Assembly (NCBI GenBank): GCA_051745395.1
Contig: JBNJEA010000034.1
Coordinates: 1 to 26,082, forward strand
From: JBNJEA01 sp051745395
Lineage (GTDB): Bacteria; Desulfobacterota; Desulfobacteria; Desulfobacterales; Desulfosalsimonadaceae
Length of the DNA: 26,082 nt
Reading direction: 5' to 3'
In this document: positions 24,063 to 26,082 of the stretch, in pieces
Layout of the letters: the number at the start of each line of letters is the position of its first letter
Position numbering within the stretch: the first letter of the stretch is position 1
The notes under the pieces: generated by a model
The model's input: only the letters and a program-made list of their open reading frames with translations
What the model was told of the DNA's origin: nothing
The model's database searches: none
Translations under genes and position numbers: made by a program

Positions 24063-24801
24063 CCTCGAGTTCCTTAGAAATCCCTTCCTGCCGGCTTGAA
24101 AAAAGCAGGGTTTTTAACCGCATTCGCAGGAATAAACCTTGATTACATCAAAAAACGATTGTATAATCTACAGCAGCAATAATGGGAGAAATTCGGCCGG
24201 GTTGTACCGATTCCGATTTTTTTTCCATTCGAATTAAAGTATCCCTTTTTGGGGTCGACAAGTAAAACAGAAAAAAACGTTTGCGCGCTCTTTCTTTTGC
24301 TTTTGAGGACTTGACGGCCATTTGATTTCTACCCATCAACATTTAAACATTTGTCGCATGACCCGACACACGGGCCAAGCCGTTATAAAGGTTCGATAGC
24401 CGCCGGCAGGATTCGGCATTCGACAGTTTGACGGTCGGCACGTAAATCGCCCCGGCCTTCCATGAGTTCGTTTGACAACAGGTAAAAACCGATTATTTCT
24501 TAATAAGAAAAAGGAAAACCGCAATTCTGATAGTGCCCGATCTTTCGCTGTCATCTCTGTTTACGCCCAGGACATACCCGATATTTCCCGTCATCGATAT
24601 CATATACCTTTACGGTTGCTTTGGATCCTTGTTTTTTCTTTTAACCGGTATGACCGTTTTTGAGCATGGAACGCGATGTTTCCAAACCGTTACAAACTCG
24701 TTGGCTTCGGAAAGGAGGTGGTTTGGCCGACTGCTGTCTTGGAATCCATTGATTTACAAAGCAAGTTTTGAACGATATTCATCTGTCAAAGGAGACAATG
24801 T

Positions 24802-26082
24802 ATGAAAAAATTTACGCTGTGGGTCACAATGATTTTTCTGGCGGCGATGTTGGTGGCCGGTACTGCAACAGCGCAGGAGGAGCAGGTCAAAGACATCACC
24901 GAGGATGTGCTGACCGGTCCGGGCAGTGTCAGCATCAACACCAACAAAGATATTATGATGAGCTACGGGGCCCAGGCCCGGATCATGCCGGTCAGTGAAA
25001 CCGATTATGATTTCGGGATGGGCGATACGGTGGCCGGATATTTAATTGACCAAGAGGCAGCCGTGGCGGCCGGAGGATTTAATCCGGCCGATCCATCCCA
25101 GTTTAAGTTGGATAGCGACTTTTTTAAAACCCATGTCAATGAAGCCGGTGCACTTAACAACAATTACATTCGCACGGAAACCCGGCTTTATTTCAATGCC
25201 CTGCCCAAGAATCGCAAGTGGAGTTTTTATGCCGCCTTGGAATTTGACCGGCCTTTGGATACGGATTCCGTAGACAGCCGGGGCGGAGAGGGCAACAGTT
25301 CAAGCAATTTCGGTCTCGAACGCCTCCACGGCACTTATCAGTTGCCCATGAACATGCGGTTTCATGCCGGTTATGATATCTGGGGCGTTGACATTATGGA
25401 TGGCGGCGGTCTGGTGTATGGCGACGACAATCCCGGTCTGTGGCTGACCGGCGATTATGATGCCTTCAGTTTCAATATCGGTTACTTCAAATTGATGGAA
25501 AACAATTTTAAATCCAGTGCATCAGATGCTTTTGCAAACGGCCTGGGCGGCCGCAACGATGACCGGGACCTGTATGCGGGGTATCTGACCTTCGAGCCCC
25601 AGGAGGGTCAAAAAATTCAGCCTTTTTATGTCTATGATCGGATACGGGATGTGCCGGCCGGCAGTTTTTTTGATGCGCTGGTGGTCAGTGCGGAAAAAGC
25701 GGAAGCGGAAATCACTGAAGCGGTGGGAGAGCTTGAGCGTACCGGCTATACCGATCCCCGCGGCAGGCCGGATACCGATTCGCATCATATTGGGGCATAT
25801 TACACCGGGAAATTCGGTATGCTGGAGCTGTTTCTCGAAGGGGTATACCAGTTTGGTGAGGCAGAAAACACCGGATTGGCCCGGGATGACTACGATATTT
25901 CCGCCTATGCGTTGGCCACGGATGTGGGAATAGAACTGGAAGATATTATCGGCTTCGGGTTCAAGCCCCATATAGGGGCTATCTACACTTCTGGGGATGA
26001 TGACCCGAATGACGATGAACTGGGCGGCTATACCGGCGTGGAAAGTGCGCAGCGCTTTTCCCAGTACTGGGGTGGTGAAAAC
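24802..26082 (+). CDS. Predicted outer-membrane beta-barrel protein (partial, runs off window)
   Basis: The 427 visible codons are open to the last base, so the 3' end is missing. A signal peptide (MKKFTLWVTMIFLAAMLVAG, then TATAQ) has a probable cleavage before Gln25. The mature part alternates polar and aromatic residues with strand-like pieces ending in Tyr or Phe (YIRTETRLYFNA, WSFYAALEF, FSFNIGYFKL, YAGYLTFEP, HHIGAYYTG, LELFLEGVYQFG), separated by acidic, Asp/Gly-rich loops, as in porins and alginate-export-like barrels. The family and substrate are not recognised. A strong AAAGGAG lies upstream (about 24788-24794, followed by ACAATGT). A short helical, Glu-rich insert (about residues 293-312) stands out from the barrel pattern. 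Confidence 0.75.
   Translation, partial: MKKFTLWVTMIFLAAMLVAGTATAQEEQVKDITEDVLTGPGSVSINTNKDIMMSYGAQARIMPVSETDYDFGMGDTVAGYLIDQEAAVAAGGFNPADPSQFKLDSDFFKTHVNEAGALNNNYIRTETRLYFNALPKNRKWSFYAALEFDRPLDTDSVDSRGGEGNSSSNFGLERLHGTYQLPMNMRFHAGYDIWGVDIMDGGGLVYGDDNPGLWLTGDYDAFSFNIGYFKLMENNFKSSASDAFANGLGGRNDDRDLYAGYLTFEPQEGQKIQPFYVYDRIRDVPAGSFFDALVVSAEKAEAEITEAVGELERTGYTDPRGRPDTDSHHIGAYYTGKFGMLELFLEGVYQFGEAENTGLARDDYDISAYALATDVGIELEDIIGFGFKPHIGAIYTSGDDDPNDDELGGYTGVESAQRFSQYWGGEN

Larger units (their letters stand above)
23821..24801. other. Gene-poor region of about 980 bp
   Basis: No reading frame here has a ribosome site and protein-like composition that I trust. It contains octamer array 4 (23980-24027), a short heptamer run (24042-24062), a decayed REP-like palindrome fragment around 23930-23977 (TTCACTATTCCGCC...CGGAATGACGG) and an AT-rich stretch of about 650 bp before the outer-membrane gene. 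A TTGACA at 24472 has no convincing -10. The length suggests a long 5' leader or regulatory region for the downstream gene, but nothing specific can be named. Confidence 0.5.

Noticed and set aside
24148..24342. 64-aa Lys/Arg-rich frame on the minus strand
   Set aside because: No ribosome site, no recognisable family, and within an AT-rich non-coding stretch.
24676..24771. 31-codon frame just upstream of the outer-membrane gene, overlapping a strong AAAGGAGG
   Set aside because: No ribosome site before its ATG; the AAAGGAGG lies inside it and is followed only by a TTG that would give a nine-residue peptide. Not enough to call a leader gene.
24533..24805. 90-aa frame with a hydrophobic stretch
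   Set aside because: Starts with GTG without a ribosome site, has odd composition, and runs into the start of the well-supported outer-membrane gene in another frame.

Overview
The window reads like a chromosomal segment of an anaerobic Desulfobacterota (delta-proteobacterial) bacterium, probably a sulfate reducer of the Desulfobacterales. This is inference: it rests on a formate-tetrahydrofolate ligase of the Wood-Ljungdahl methyl branch, a pyruvoyl-type arginine decarboxylase beside agmatinase, GC-rich codon use, a Gram-negative envelope gene set (lipoprotein hydrolase, large MscS channel, outer-membrane barrel) and abundant short intergenic repeats. No tRNA, rRNA, CRISPR array, phage or transposase gene was seen.

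Layout. 1-531: gene-free, holding the end of one repeat element (A) and a whole copy of another (B). 532-1290 (+): lipoprotein alpha/beta hydrolase. 1287-3818 (-): operon of an unknown 97-aa protein, a phage-holin-IV/YvlD-like membrane protein and a COG3044-type ABC-class ATPase. 3967-5417 (+): pdaD-speB (arginine to agmatine to putrescine) behind a good sigma-70 promoter. 5418-6022: repeats and a bidirectional terminator. 6023-7786 (-): fhs. 7972-11759 (-): two half-transporters of a heterodimeric ABC exporter. 12005-14620 (+): 871-aa MscS-family channel. 14829-18138 (+): CNNM/CorC-type protein and an RNB exoribonuclease. 18139-18569: a roughly 205-nt hairpin and a complete copy of element A. 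18570-19985 (+): pyruvate kinase. 19992-23820 (-): operon speD (eukaryote-type AdoMet decarboxylase), speE, IMP cyclohydrolase and AICAR transformylase, the last two being PurH split into two genes. 23821-24801: about 1 kb without a convincing gene. 24802-26082 (+): start of a predicted outer-membrane beta-barrel, cut by the window edge.

How it fits together. Two separated loci encode a full arginine-to-spermidine route: PdaD makes agmatine, SpeB makes putrescine, SpeD makes decarboxylated AdoMet and SpeE joins them. Both decarboxylases are self-cleaving pyruvoyl enzymes from unrelated families. Fhs makes 10-formyl-THF, the formyl donor used by the split AICAR transformylase. The rest is envelope and housekeeping.

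The least ordinary features are (i) the human-like SpeD in a bacterial operon, (ii) the clean PurH split, and (iii) a dense set of short intergenic elements: two families with inverted termini, arrays of an 8-bp CTRAG-type repeat that usually lie 3' of genes in the sense orientation (one supplies the speB stop codon), and a long hairpin that starts inside the stop codon of the RNase gene. No new defence or mobile system with proteins was found.
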